Shown: positions 8,493-16,392 of the stretch, one piece after another
How the letters are laid out: the number at the start of each line of letters is the position of its first letter
Position numbering within the stretch: the first letter of the stretch is position 1
DNA from: Armatimonadota bacterium
GTDB lineage: Bacteria > Armatimonadota > UBA5829
NCBI GenBank assembly: GCA_023474015.1
Contig: JAMCYN010000045.1
Span: 1 to 61,235, forward strand
Direction: 5' to 3'
DNA length: 61,235 bases
The notes under the pieces: generated by a model
Database searches by the model: none
Seen by the model: the letters and a program-made list of their open reading frames with translations, nothing else
What the model was told of the DNA's origin: nothing
Made by a program: the position numbers and the translations under genes

Positions 8493-9827
8493 CTACTCCT
8501 TTGCCGAGGTTTCCACCGGCGCCGCCGTCTCGACCGTCTTTTTTGCGGCGCGCCGCTGTGCTATGACCCTATGGAACAGGTCAAGGTAATCGACGGCCAC
8601 GTTGAACCACGCTGCTCGTCGACCGTATTGATATGCCGCGTTTTCCAGGCTTTCTTTCAGTTCTTTGTCATCCAAAATGCGATTTACCGTATCGGCAATG
8701 CTTTCCGGCGACTCGAAATCGACCAGCGTTCCCCTGCCGTCCCCGAGAACTTCCTCGGCATAAAGATATGGCGTGCTCGCAATCGCCTTGCCGCAGCCCA
8801 CGGCATATGCAAGCGTCCCGCTGCATATCTGATCCTTGTTCAGATACGGGGTTATGTACACATCGGTCGCGCACAAGTAACGAACAAGCTCGTTCAACGC
8901 AAGGAATCTGTTGTTGAACCTGACATGGTTCTCCAGCCCCAACTGGCTGATAGTCTCGGCGAGCATGTTTCGATAGGACTCGCCCTCATGCTTCCGAACC
9001 CCCGGGTGGGTCTCTCCGAGGACCAGATAGATCGAGTTAGGGTGTTTCTCGAGAATCTTGGGCATAGCCTTAATTACGTGTTCAATGCCCTTGCCGCGGT
9101 TGATTAGCCCGAACGTTGAGATGATTTTCTGGTCCGATAGGCCCAGCGCCCTCTTGACGCTTGCAGCGGATACGCGATGCACATTGGGGACCCCGTGCGG
9201 AATAACCGTGGCCTTCTTCGGATCGATACCATAAGTATCCAGGAGAATCCTGCGGCCGGTCTTGATCATTACGACCAATACCTCGCACAGCCTCCCCATC
9301 TCCTCGATGATCCTCTTCTGGTTCGGGCTGGGCCTCTGGAGGACGGTATGCAGCGTCGCCACGGCGGGCTTTTCAAGCGCCTCCAGTAGGTCGAGTATAT
9401 ACTCCCCGTCGTCCCCGCCGAATATCCCATACTCGTGCTGGACGCTGACGATGTCCAGGGAGGAATCGTTGATGAACTTGGCCGCGTCGAGGTATGATTG
9501 CCTATTTTCCTTGAGTATCTGAAATCTGACGACGCGGTCGTAGGGCTCGATCTCGTGCTCACGCTTGACGGCTATGATCGTCGGCTTGGAGAATGGGGTG
9601 TATTTGGCGACCGACGACGACACATCTTTGCAAAACGTCGCGATCCCGCACTCGCTTGGAGGGTATGTGGATATATACGCGGGTTCGATCTGGTTCATCG
9701 TCTCTCGGAGGAATCTGAACAGTTTGAGGTCCTCGCTCTTCAGCCACCGGACCTCATCACGAAGCGCAAACTCCTCCGGAACCGATATATCAAGGTGCTG
9801 TTCGTTCTTCTCGTCCGGCTTTCTCAT
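8493..9827 (-). CDS. Glycosyltransferase family 4 protein
   Basis: A 444-aa retaining glycosyltransferase with GT-B fold. The N-terminal Rossmann half has ISTYPPSECGIATFCKDV and VSVQHEYGIFGG. The C-terminal half has STFGLINRGKGIEHVI and ICSGTLAYAVGCGKAIAS. In the last motif the usual E-x7-E pair of GT4 enzymes is not obvious, as in a subset of the family. It overlaps the upstream STAS gene by 4 nt (ATGA), and its TAG is followed in frame by the alpha/alpha-barrel ORF. The acceptor and sugar donor are unknown; operon context suggests making or turning over a glycan or glycoside. Confidence 0.9.
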   Translation of the reverse strand: MRKPDEKNEQHLDISVPEEFALRDEVRWLKSEDLKLFRFLRETMNQIEPAYISTYPPSECGIATFCKDVSSSVAKYTPFSKPTIIAVKREHEIEPYDRVVRFQILKENRQSYLDAAKFINDSSLDIVSVQHEYGIFGGDDGEYILDLLEALEKPAVATLHTVLQRPSPNQKRIIEEMGRLCEVLVVMIKTGRRILLDTYGIDPKKATVIPHGVPNVHRVSAASVKRALGLSDQKIISTFGLINRGKGIEHVIKAMPKILEKHPNSIYLVLGETHPGVRKHEGESYRNMLAETISQLGLENHVRFNNRFLALNELVRYLCATDVYITPYLNKDQICSGTLAYAVGCGKAIASTPYLYAEEVLGDGRGTLVDFESPESIADTVNRILDDKELKESLENAAYQYGRRAAWFNVAVDYLDLFHRVIAQRRAAKKTVETAAPVETSAKE

Positions 9828-10183
9828 TCACGGTCCCCCCCAACCGCGCTTACGGCGTCATCTTCCGCCTCATATATGGGAAATACTTTCTCCAGCCCGG
9901 TGATCTCGAACACTTTTCTTACCTGGGGCTTATCGCAGACGATCACTATCCGGCCGTTACGCTCGCTTACTCTCTTGAGCCCGCCGACCAGCGCCCCCAG
10001 GCCGGAGCTGTCAATATATTCAACGTCAACCATGCTGATGACCAGGTTCGCGCTGTCGCCGTCGATGGTCTCGAGCATAACCTCCCTGAATCTGGCGGAG
10101 GTATAGGCGTCCACCTCTCCGGTGAGGTCGATAATAGCCACACCTCCACGCCTGCGAACGACGATCTGCAAATCCATTTCCAT
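9824..10183 (-). CDS. STAS-domain anti-sigma factor antagonist
   Basis: A 119-aa STAS protein of the SpoIIAA/RsbV type with the conserved phospho-serine motif EYIDSSGLGAL (S59/S60). The ATG at 10183 is preceded by AAAGGAG about 10 nt upstream. It is first in the four-gene operon and overlaps the glycosyltransferase by 4 nt. In the known system such proteins release a sigma factor by binding a switch kinase/anti-sigma factor; neither is present here, so it may act on distant partners or in a different switch. Confidence 0.88.
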   Translation of the reverse strand: MEMDLQIVVRRRGGVAIIDLTGEVDAYTSARFREVMLETIDGDSANLVISMVDVEYIDSSGLGALVGGLKRVSERNGRIVIVCDKPQVRKVFEITGLEKVFPIYEAEDDAVSAVGGDRE

Positions 10184-10335
10184 CAGCCTGCAACTCCTTT
10201 TCACAATAAAGCCCATCATAGAGTTCGACACTCATCTCGCCCACCCCTTCATACGCGCAAAGCGATTATCAGTGTCATACTCATAATTCCGCCGTGGTAG
10301 AGGTAGTCAAACATCCCCATCTTACGCTGGGCCGT

Positions 10336-11499
10336 TCAAAACAACCCCGGTATCCGCAGGTAACCCCGCAGAAGCCACAGCAGGCCCGACACGGCGGTCA
10401 TTCCCGACAGCGTCTGAACGAATCCCATTCTCCATATCCGGTCGAAACCGGTGAGATGAAAGTTGGGACGTTCCTGGTAGCGCTCGATCAGTTGGTTTCC
10501 TGCCGCCACCCCATTAGCCAACTGCCGCTCCGACGGGTCCTTGGTGGTAACAAAATACTGCAGCCAGCCTCCGACGGTTCGCCACCCGAGCACCACGACC
10601 ACCAGCGCCGTCAGCGTTCCGAACCCGGTCCCGAGCCGCTCGGTGATTATGGTGAAGATGCCCACCGCGGCGAGAAGATTCGTCCCACAGCGAGGGTGCA
10701 CGCGAGGCATTCGCCGCACCGCATCCGGCGTCAAGACCTCTCCGGCCTCTATCGCATGGACCGTCATGTGCTCCGCCGCGTGATAGCCCGCAAGCGGTGA
10801 CAGCCTCATGAGCATTCCGAATATCACGATGGTCAGCGCGGTCGATATGAAAAACGGCACGTCGAGTAGGTTCGGTGTCGAGATCGATGGCGACTGCAAA
10901 AACGCTCTCAACGGAATCCCGGTAAGTCTCGCGAACAAGCCCTCCAGGCCGTACACAATTACGCCGGCGATTATTGTCATCAGCGACAGCGAGACGCCTG
11001 TCAGGAAGAGTCCCAAATCCCCCACGCCTCCAATCACCGAACCCGTCGTCAAATAGACCCCGAGCGGCGTCGCCATTCCCGCCGGCGTCGGAGGACGCAG
11101 GTTTCTGGTCAGATAACCGACCACGTCCCGCCTGTAAAGGACTCCCCGGTATGCGCCGAAGTTGTCGATCACGGGAAGCATGTCCACATCGTTGGCCGCG
11201 AATGTCGCCGCCGCGCCCCGCAGGGATGAGCCGTGGTTCAAAAATTCAATTCCCGGCTCCATAAGGGATTCGACGCTGGATTCCAGGACGCCATCCCCAT
11301 CCTCCGCACGCGCCAGCGCCGCTGTGATTGCCCGTTCGCTCACGGTTCCGAGTATGGCCCCGTTGGAGATGACAAGTATCCGCGAGCCGTCGGATGCCCG
11401 CATGAGGCTCGCCGCCCGTCTCATTGTGTCCATAGGGCCTACCACCGGGGCCCCCTTTATCAATTGCTCTATGCCTCTATCGATCACAACTATTGCCAA
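10336..11499 (-). CDS. CBS-domain pair fused to DUF1385 (YqhQ-like) membrane protein
   Basis: A 387-aa fusion. Residues about 10-135 form two CBS motifs ([16 protein letters not shown] and [24 protein letters not shown]). The rest is a polytopic DUF1385 region with its hallmark [14 protein letters not shown] and HPRCGTNLL, flanked by several membrane helices. DUF1385 has no settled function; CBS pairs usually sense adenine nucleotides, so nucleotide control of the membrane part is an inference. The TTG start at 11499 is uncertain because the ribosome site is weak. It is divergent from rpmB. Confidence 0.82.
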   Translation of the reverse strand: MAIVVIDRGIEQLIKGAPVVGPMDTMRRAASLMRASDGSRILVISNGAILGTVSERAITAALARAEDGDGVLESSVESLMEPGIEFLNHGSSLRGAAATFAANDVDMLPVIDNFGAYRGVLYRRDVVGYLTRNLRPPTPAGMATPLGVYLTTGSVIGGVGDLGLFLTGVSLSLMTIIAGVIVYGLEGLFARLTGIPLRAFLQSPSISTPNLLDVPFFISTALTIVIFGMLMRLSPLAGYHAAEHMTVHAIEAGEVLTPDAVRRMPRVHPRCGTNLLAAVGIFTIITERLGTGFGTLTALVVVVLGWRTVGGWLQYFVTTKDPSERQLANGVAAGNQLIERYQERPNFHLTGFDRIWRMGFVQTLSGMTAVSGLLWLLRGYLRIPGLF

Positions 11500-11521
11500 A
11501 ACCGCCGAACTGTGATATTAT
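11493..11521 (+). promoter_or_regulatory. Predicted sigma-70-type promoter of rpmB
   Basis: TTGCCA (11493-11498), a 17-nt spacer and TATTAT (11516-11521) with an extended TG upstream of the -10 box. It lies about 48 nt before the rpmB start codon and faces it. It overlaps the first codons of the divergent CBS-DUF1385 gene. Confidence 0.5.
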
Positions 11522-11568
11522 TAACTTCGCGTTTTTGTGGCTATTCACTCAGGAGGACCTTTCTAGAT

Positions 11569-11781
11569 ATGAACACATGCGCTGTTTGCGGCAAGGGACC
11601 GCAGTTTGGCCAAAATATAAGACACGTCCACTCCGGTTCGTGGGCACTCCGCGCTCCGAGAACCAAGCGCAGATGGCTGCCCAACCTGCAGACCGTGCAC
11701 ACCAAGGTCGGTGGCACCCCAAAGACACTGCGCGTGTGCGCCAAGTGCCTGAAGGCGGGCAAGGTCGTCCGCGCCGTCTAG
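11569..11781 (+). CDS. rpmB: 50S ribosomal protein L28
   Basis: A 70-aa L28 with [20 protein letters not shown] at its start and CAKCLKAGK near the end, so the zinc-binding four-cysteine form (C-x2-C and C-x2-C). AGGAGG at 11551-11556 precedes the ATG by 12 nt. It is a single-gene unit: its own promoter upstream and a strong hairpin at 11821-11845 downstream. Usual L28 partner rpmG is not adjacent. Confidence 0.97.
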   Translation: MNTCAVCGKGPQFGQNIRHVHSGSWALRAPRTKRRWLPNLQTVHTKVGGTPKTLRVCAKCLKAGKVVRAV

Positions 11782-11820
11782 CGAATAGCTAGTCTATTGT
11801 ATCAGATACGTATGGAAAAG

Positions 11821-11850
11821 GGGAGAGCATTCCGATTGCTCTCCCTTATT
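11821..11850 (+). terminator. Rho-independent terminator of rpmB
   Basis: A 9-bp stem GGGAGAGCA / TGCTCTCCC with loop TTCCGAT, followed by TTATT. It is 40 nt after the rpmB stop codon and in the right orientation. Confidence 0.75.
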
Positions 11851-11855
11851 GCAGG

Positions 11856-11934
11856 TTGAGTCCCCGTAGGGGGACTTCGTGTAGTTGTGGCCGTGGTTTC
11901 AACCGCCGGGGCAGTACGCCGACCGGAGTGCGGT
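11856..11934. repeat. Dispersed repeat, GAGTCCCC/CCGCCGGGGCAGTAC family
   Basis: Contains GTTGAGTCCCCGTAGGGGGA, TTGTGGCCGTGGTTT and ACCGCCGGGGCAGTAC. The same ordered blocks recur as an inverted pair at 21474-21600. It fills the gap between the rpmB terminator and the convergent ATPase gene. The GTCCCC..GGGGGAC part is a small hairpin. No ORF in the repeat is convincing. Confidence 0.65.
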
Positions 11935-13206
11935 TCAAAAGCGAATCTCCACGAGTCGCAGAAGCTCATCAATGGACCCCGCGGACCGCGCCCCGGCATC
12001 CACAATCTCTTGAACCAGTCCCGCTCCCCGGCCATCGCTGAAGTCTCTGGATGAAACCATATCCGGCTTGAGGATAACGACCGGCCTGCCCGAGACGGCG
12101 GCATCGCGAACAGCCTCGATATTCGGCAGGTTCCCGTGGCCCACGGGGACGTCCGTAAGCACCACCACATCGGCGGATGCCATCAGCTCTACGTGCCTAC
12201 TGTGCGACTCCGGAGTTATCTGAGCAAATAGCGGCTGGGAGATGTGAGTAATGTCCAGAGCGTCCGCGACCTCCTGGTCGGCGTCTCCCTGGTTTAGTAC
12301 TCCGCACGACACCGAGTAGCCTCTGCGCGCGAGCCTTGCGAGAATCGGGGCGGCGGTACCCCCTCCACCCACGACGTGTACGCGCGGCGGCGTATCGAAC
12401 TTCTCGGATGGCTGGGGGTCCCTGGGCTTGACGCCGGCGATGATGTACGGCGTGTGGCTGACGGGATGCCTCCGCACCCAGACCTCCGCCCCATAGACCC
12501 GGCGGATGTTCTCAACGGTGATTACTTCCTCGGGGGAGCCGGTGGCTTGCACGGCGCCCTGGCCGATCATCACCAGTCGGTCGCAGTAGTGGCTAGCGAG
12601 GTTGAGATCATGAAGCACGGCAAGGACAGTTAGCCCGTGCTCGCGGTTCAGGCTCTTAACAAGGTCCATAATCTCGAACTGGAAGCTGATGTCCAGATGA
12701 GAAGTCGGCTCATCCAGCAGTAGCACCTCCGGCTCCTGGGCAAGCGCCCTGGCGACCATCACCCGCTGCCGCTCGCCGCCGGACAGGGCATTGATTTGCC
12801 TGTCTTTCAGGTGCTCGGTTCCAGTCCGCGCGAGCGCATCCAGGGCGATCCGCAGGTCCTTATTCCCTTCGACGGCGAACCTGCCCAGCCGGGGCGACCG
12901 CCCCATCAGCGCGATTTCCAGCACTGTAAAATCGAATGCAACAAGCGTGTCCTGAGGGACCACCGCCACCCTGCGGGCAAACTCCCGGGCCGGTATACTG
13001 TATATGTTTTTGCCATTAAGTTGGACAAACCCTGACATTGGGGCAAGCGCACGAGACATAGTCCGCAGGAGCGTCGTCTTTCCGCTCCCATTCGGCCCGA
13101 TAATGCCCACAAACCCGGCGTCCTCGATCTCTATCGAAACGCCGTCAAGCACCGTCGAGCCGTCGTATCCCGCAACCAGGTTTTCCGCCTCAATCTTCAC
13201 GCCCAT
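11935..13206 (-). CDS. FecE/BtuD-type ABC transporter ATPase with extra C-terminal domain
   Basis: A 423-aa protein. Residues 1-260 are an iron-siderophore/cobalamin-type ABC ATPase: Walker A GPNGSGKTTLLR, signature LSGGERQR, Walker B VLLLDEPTSHLD and the switch histidine LHDLN. Residues about 270-423 form a second, Rossmann-like domain (HVVGGGGTAAPILARLARRG) with alternating strands and helices, absent from ordinary FecE. No permease or binding-protein gene adjoins it, so it must work with subunits encoded elsewhere or use the second domain for another role. Confidence 0.85.
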   Translation of the reverse strand: MGVKIEAENLVAGYDGSTVLDGVSIEIEDAGFVGIIGPNGSGKTTLLRTMSRALAPMSGFVQLNGKNIYSIPAREFARRVAVVPQDTLVAFDFTVLEIALMGRSPRLGRFAVEGNKDLRIALDALARTGTEHLKDRQINALSGGERQRVMVARALAQEPEVLLLDEPTSHLDISFQFEIMDLVKSLNREHGLTVLAVLHDLNLASHYCDRLVMIGQGAVQATGSPEEVITVENIRRVYGAEVWVRRHPVSHTPYIIAGVKPRDPQPSEKFDTPPRVHVVGGGGTAAPILARLARRGYSVSCGVLNQGDADQEVADALDITHISQPLFAQITPESHSRHVELMASADVVVLTDVPVGHGNLPNIEAVRDAAVSGRPVVILKPDMVSSRDFSDGRGAGLVQEIVDAGARSAGSIDELLRLVEIRF

Positions 13207-13269
13207 ACCACTTCCAGGGCTTCATTCTACCAGATCAGGCGGAGAATGGGAAAGATCCAGCGGATTGAC

Positions 13270-14688
13270 CTAGCATTGAGTGGTCCCTTCATTCTGCATT
13301 CTGCAATCATCAATCTGCAATTCCCTTCGCCTCTTTGCGGCGGCCAGAACATATTCGAGCAGCGGCCCGCAACTCGACACGCGCTTCGCCTGGACGACCA
13401 GCTTCCACAGCGGCTCCATCTTCTTCCACGCGCCGGAGTAGACAACGTGCCGGACTTTTTCCGTCAACGCCTCCTTGGCCCAAGCCCCTTTGAAGATCGA
13501 CGCCCAACTGTAGAAGTCACTGTAGGCCTTCCAGTAACCGGCCTCCAGGGCCTCGGGGGAGACCTTCGCGGGTTCATACACTACGTGTCTGGTGTCGTAG
13601 AGGTCCCAGTTCGTGCTCGTGATGCGCCCCTGCTTTACTAGCCTGTCGTGAAGAGCCGTGCCGGGGTACGGGGTTAGGATGTGGAACGTAGCCGTCTCAA
13701 TCCCTTGCTCGACGGCCCACCCGACCGTTCGCGCCGGAGTGGATTCGTCATCATACTCCAGGCCGAACACGAAGCTTGCATTGATCATGACTCCGAGGTC
13801 ATGCAACCTTCGGACGGCGGCGGAATAGTCGCGGTGTAGATTGTGGTACTTGCCATGGTCTTTCAAATTGGACGCGCTCAAGGTCTCGAAGCCGACAAAC
13901 AGGCTCCTCAGGCCGCACCGCACGGCACTTTCCAGAAGGCCCGGCTCAAAAACCGACTGCACGGTTCCGGCGGCCTGCCAGATCCGGCCCATCCCTCGCA
14001 TGCCGTCGAACAGATCGTTTGCGAACCGGGAGTCGGCGAAGATGTTGTCGTCCAGGAAGAACAGATGCCGCCCCGGAAGTCGCTCGATTTCTGCCAGCGC
14101 CGCGTCGACGGACTGAGTGTAGAACGATTTCCCGCCCGCGAAAAACGCGTCCTTGTAGCAGAAGTCGCAGGAGTGCGGGCAGCCGCGCGAGACCACCAGC
14201 GAGTTCGGGGCCAGATACAGATGCCTCTTGATCAGGTCCCTTCTCACGGGCGGCGCGCCGTCGAGGGTTCGCACGCGAGAACGATAAACATTCCGCGCGC
14301 ATCCTTTACGGAAGTCAGCCAAGAACGAGGGCCACGTGTCCTCGCCCGGACCGAGACAGATTGTGTCCGCGTGGGCGGCGGCTTCGTCGGGCATGGACGT
14401 CACGTGGAGGCCCCCCATTACGACGTAGCACCCCTTCGCACGATAGTGGTCGGCGATCTCGTAGGACCTGTGGGCCGAGGTGATGTAGGTCTCGATCACA
14501 ACCAGGTCCGGCTCGTCGTTCAGGTCAAGGCGCTCGACGTGCTCGTCATGGATGGTGACCTCATCCGAGTCCCCAAGATATCCGGCCAGAGTCGCCAATC
14601 CCAGTGGCGGAAAGAGAGAATACTTGATGGAGCGCCAATACGGGCTCCGGGCTTCAGTGAGAGCTGGAAGGATCATCTTTACTTTCAT
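13270..14688 (-). CDS. B12-binding-domain radical SAM protein
   Basis: About 472 aa from the ATG at 14688. The N-terminal 130 residues look like a cobalamin-binding Rossmann fold (PPLGLATLAGYLGD, VIETYITSAHRSYEIA, GGLHVTSMPDEA). The radical SAM motif CPHSCDFC follows in VVSRGCPHSCDFCYKDAF, and GFETLSASNLK is typical of the family. Members methylate or rearrange unactivated carbons (lipids, cofactors, natural products); the substrate is not inferable. The last about 15 codons (QIDDCRMQNEGTTQC) are encoded by the ATTCTGC-heptamer repeat at 13281-13322, so the native stop may have been lost or displaced by the repeat. Confidence 0.85.
   Translation of the reverse strand: MKVKMILPALTEARSPYWRSIKYSLFPPLGLATLAGYLGDSDEVTIHDEHVERLDLNDEPDLVVIETYITSAHRSYEIADHYRAKGCYVVMGGLHVTSMPDEAAAHADTICLGPGEDTWPSFLADFRKGCARNVYRSRVRTLDGAPPVRRDLIKRHLYLAPNSLVVSRGCPHSCDFCYKDAFFAGGKSFYTQSVDAALAEIERLPGRHLFFLDDNIFADSRFANDLFDGMRGMGRIWQAAGTVQSVFEPGLLESAVRCGLRSLFVGFETLSASNLKDHGKYHNLHRDYSAAVRRLHDLGVMINASFVFGLEYDDESTPARTVGWAVEQGIETATFHILTPYPGTALHDRLVKQGRITSTNWDLYDTRHVVYEPAKVSPEALEAGYWKAYSDFYSWASIFKGAWAKEALTEKVRHVVYSGAWKKMEPLWKLVVQAKRVSSCGPLLEYVLAAAKRRRELQIDDCRMQNEGTTQC
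13281..13322. repeat. ATTCTGC heptamer repeat (one-armed copy)
   Basis: Contains GGTCCCTTCATTCTGCATT, a second ATTCTGC-like unit and CAATCTGCAA. The same GGTCCCTTC plus heptamer pattern is in full palindromic copies at 25817-25897, 58793-58873 and 60424-60498. It provides the 3' end of the radical SAM reading frame. Confidence 0.75.
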
Positions 14689-14913
14689 AGCAGTCCCCTT
14701 TCGGCTTCCGACCCCAACCCCTCGACTTGCTCGCCAGGTCAATCCTGGTCAAATAATACGCTTTATATAGCAAAGCACTTTATTGCTATACGCCCACAAG
14801 CCGGCGTTTGTTCCGAGGGACCGCTCATTTTTTCGGAGCATGTGCGGACAGCAGAGTTTGTGTTCGAAACACGCGGGGTATAAGACCTGTGGTAGACACA
14901 TCACATCCATACT

Positions 14914-14954
14914 TGACTGGGCCGGCGTTTCAGGATGAGACGCAGGCCCAGTCA
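14914..14954. terminator. Hairpin downstream of hisF
   Basis: Stem TGACTGGGCC (14914-14923) / GGCCCAGTCA (14945-14954), 10 bp, with a smaller inner stem in the loop. It lies 25 nt beyond the hisF stop in the direction of transcription. There is no U-tract, so it may be a transcript-stabilising hairpin and not a classic terminator. The remaining 14689-14913 region shows only an AT-rich inverted repeat near 14760-14790 and no gene. Confidence 0.45.
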
Positions 14955-14979
14955 GCATATATGCCTGCTCCGGAGCCTG

Positions 14980-15756
14980 CTACCAGCGCATACGGGTGGG
15001 AACTCCGGCAGCGACGAGATCGTTCTTGATCTGGGCTATCGTATACTCGCCGGTGTGGATCATACTCGCAATAATCGCCGCATCGGCCTGACCCGTCGTG
15101 AAAACATCTATCAGGTGCTGAGGAGTGCCCGCGCCGCCCGAGGCGACAACGGGAATCCCGACGCTCGTGGAGATCATTCGGGTAAGATTAAGCTCGAAGC
15201 CGTCGCGGGTGCCGTCGGCGTCTACTGAGTTCACCACTATCTCCCCCACCCCCAGATACTCGGCGCGCTTGGCCCATTCCAAGGCATCGATACCGGTGCG
15301 CTCGCGGAAACCGCGAATCGTGATCTCATAGCCGCTCGGGAACGTGGGGTCATCGGTCCTCACAGGGTCCATCCCGAGCACAACGCACTGCGAGCCGAAC
15401 TGCCGCGCGCCCTCGGCGATGATATCCGGGTTCGTCACGGCGAGGGAGTTGACGGACACCTTCTCGGCGCCCGCAAGGAGCACGCGGTACATATCATCGA
15501 GCGTCTCGATACCGCCGCCGACCGCGAACGGAATGTGTATGACCTTGGCCACCTCGCTGACCATCTCGATGTCGATCGGGCGGCGCTCGGCGGATGCCGT
15601 TATGTCGTAGAAAACAAGCTCGTCGCAGCCGCCGTCGCTGTAGGCAACGGCCATTTCGATGGGGTCGCCCAGGTCCACGTTATTCTGGAACTTGATGCCC
15701 TTGGTCACCTTCTTGTTGCGCACGTCCAGGCAGGGAATAATCCGTTTAGTCAGCAT
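14980..15756 (-). CDS. hisF: Imidazole glycerol phosphate synthase, cyclase subunit
   Basis: A 258-aa HisF, the usual length. It begins MLTKRIIPCLDV and carries both catalytic aspartates, D11 and D130 (VLGMDPV), in a beta/alpha barrel, with a phosphate-binding loop AVGGGIETLDD. With HisH it makes imidazole glycerol phosphate and AICAR in histidine synthesis. The ATG at 15756 is chosen to match the family N-terminus; an in-frame ATG at 15768 would add MGRK. It overlaps hisH by 7 nt. Confidence 0.96.
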   Translation of the reverse strand: MLTKRIIPCLDVRNKKVTKGIKFQNNVDLGDPIEMAVAYSDGGCDELVFYDITASAERRPIDIEMVSEVAKVIHIPFAVGGGIETLDDMYRVLLAGAEKVSVNSLAVTNPDIIAEGARQFGSQCVVLGMDPVRTDDPTFPSGYEITIRGFRERTGIDALEWAKRAEYLGVGEIVVNSVDADGTRDGFELNLTRMISTSVGIPVVASGGAGTPQHLIDVFTTGQADAAIIASMIHTGEYTIAQIKNDLVAAGVPTRMRW

Positions 15757-16373
15757 TTTCCGTCCCACCTGCTGAAGTTCTTAAGCAGTCTTAAGCCGAT
15801 CCGGCCTGAGCGCTCGGGGTGGAACTGCGTGGCGATCAGGTTCCCCTGCCCGATAATCGAGGCAAACCGGGTTTCCGAATAGTCAGTCTCACCGATCACA
15901 TAGGCTCGATCCGACGGCGCGGGGTAGTAGCTGTGGACGAAGTAGAACTCGCTGCCGTCCTCGATCCCGTCGAGCACGGGGTGCCGGCGCGCAAAGTTCA
16001 CGCTGTTCCAACCCATCTGGGGGATTTTGCACATGGGGTCTTGGGAGACGAACCTTTTCACAGTGCCCGGCACCAGCCCGACGCAGTCTGCTCCACCGTC
16101 CTCTTCGGATGACTCAAAAATGATCTGCGTTCCGAGGCAGATTCCGAGGAACGGCACGCCGTCGCCGACCACATCCCGCAGCGCCGCCAGCAAATCGAGA
16201 TCACGTAGGTTAGCCATCGCCGCCGCCGCCGCGCCGACGCCGGGGAATATCACACGCTCAGCCGACCGAATCGTTTTCGAGTCGCCGGTGATCTCACAGG
16301 GCACGTCGATATACTCCAGCGCCAGGCGCACGCTGGTCAGGTTTCCCGCCCGATAGTCAACTATTGCTATCAA
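15750..16373 (-). CDS. hisH: Imidazole glycerol phosphate synthase, glutaminase subunit
   Basis: A 207-aa class I glutamine amidotransferase. The nucleophile C79 is in GICLGTQ, and H185 and E187 are in QFHPERSG. It supplies ammonia to HisF. The start is TTG at 16373 with an AGGGA-like ribosome site. A UroD-family gene ends 20 nt upstream, so the three may be cotranscribed. Other his genes are not in the window. Confidence 0.95.
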   Translation of the reverse strand: MIAIVDYRAGNLTSVRLALEYIDVPCEITGDSKTIRSAERVIFPGVGAAAAAMANLRDLDLLAALRDVVGDGVPFLGICLGTQIIFESSEEDGGADCVGLVPGTVKRFVSQDPMCKIPQMGWNSVNFARRHPVLDGIEDGSEFYFVHSYYPAPSDRAYVIGETDYSETRFASIIGQGNLIATQFHPERSGRIGLRLLKNFSRWDGKC

Positions 16374-16392
16374 TACAAATCCCTATTGGTCT

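Noticed and set aside
13207..13269. Cobalamin riboswitch before the FecE-type ATPase
   Set aside because: The gap is only 63 nt and lacks a B12-box-like sequence.
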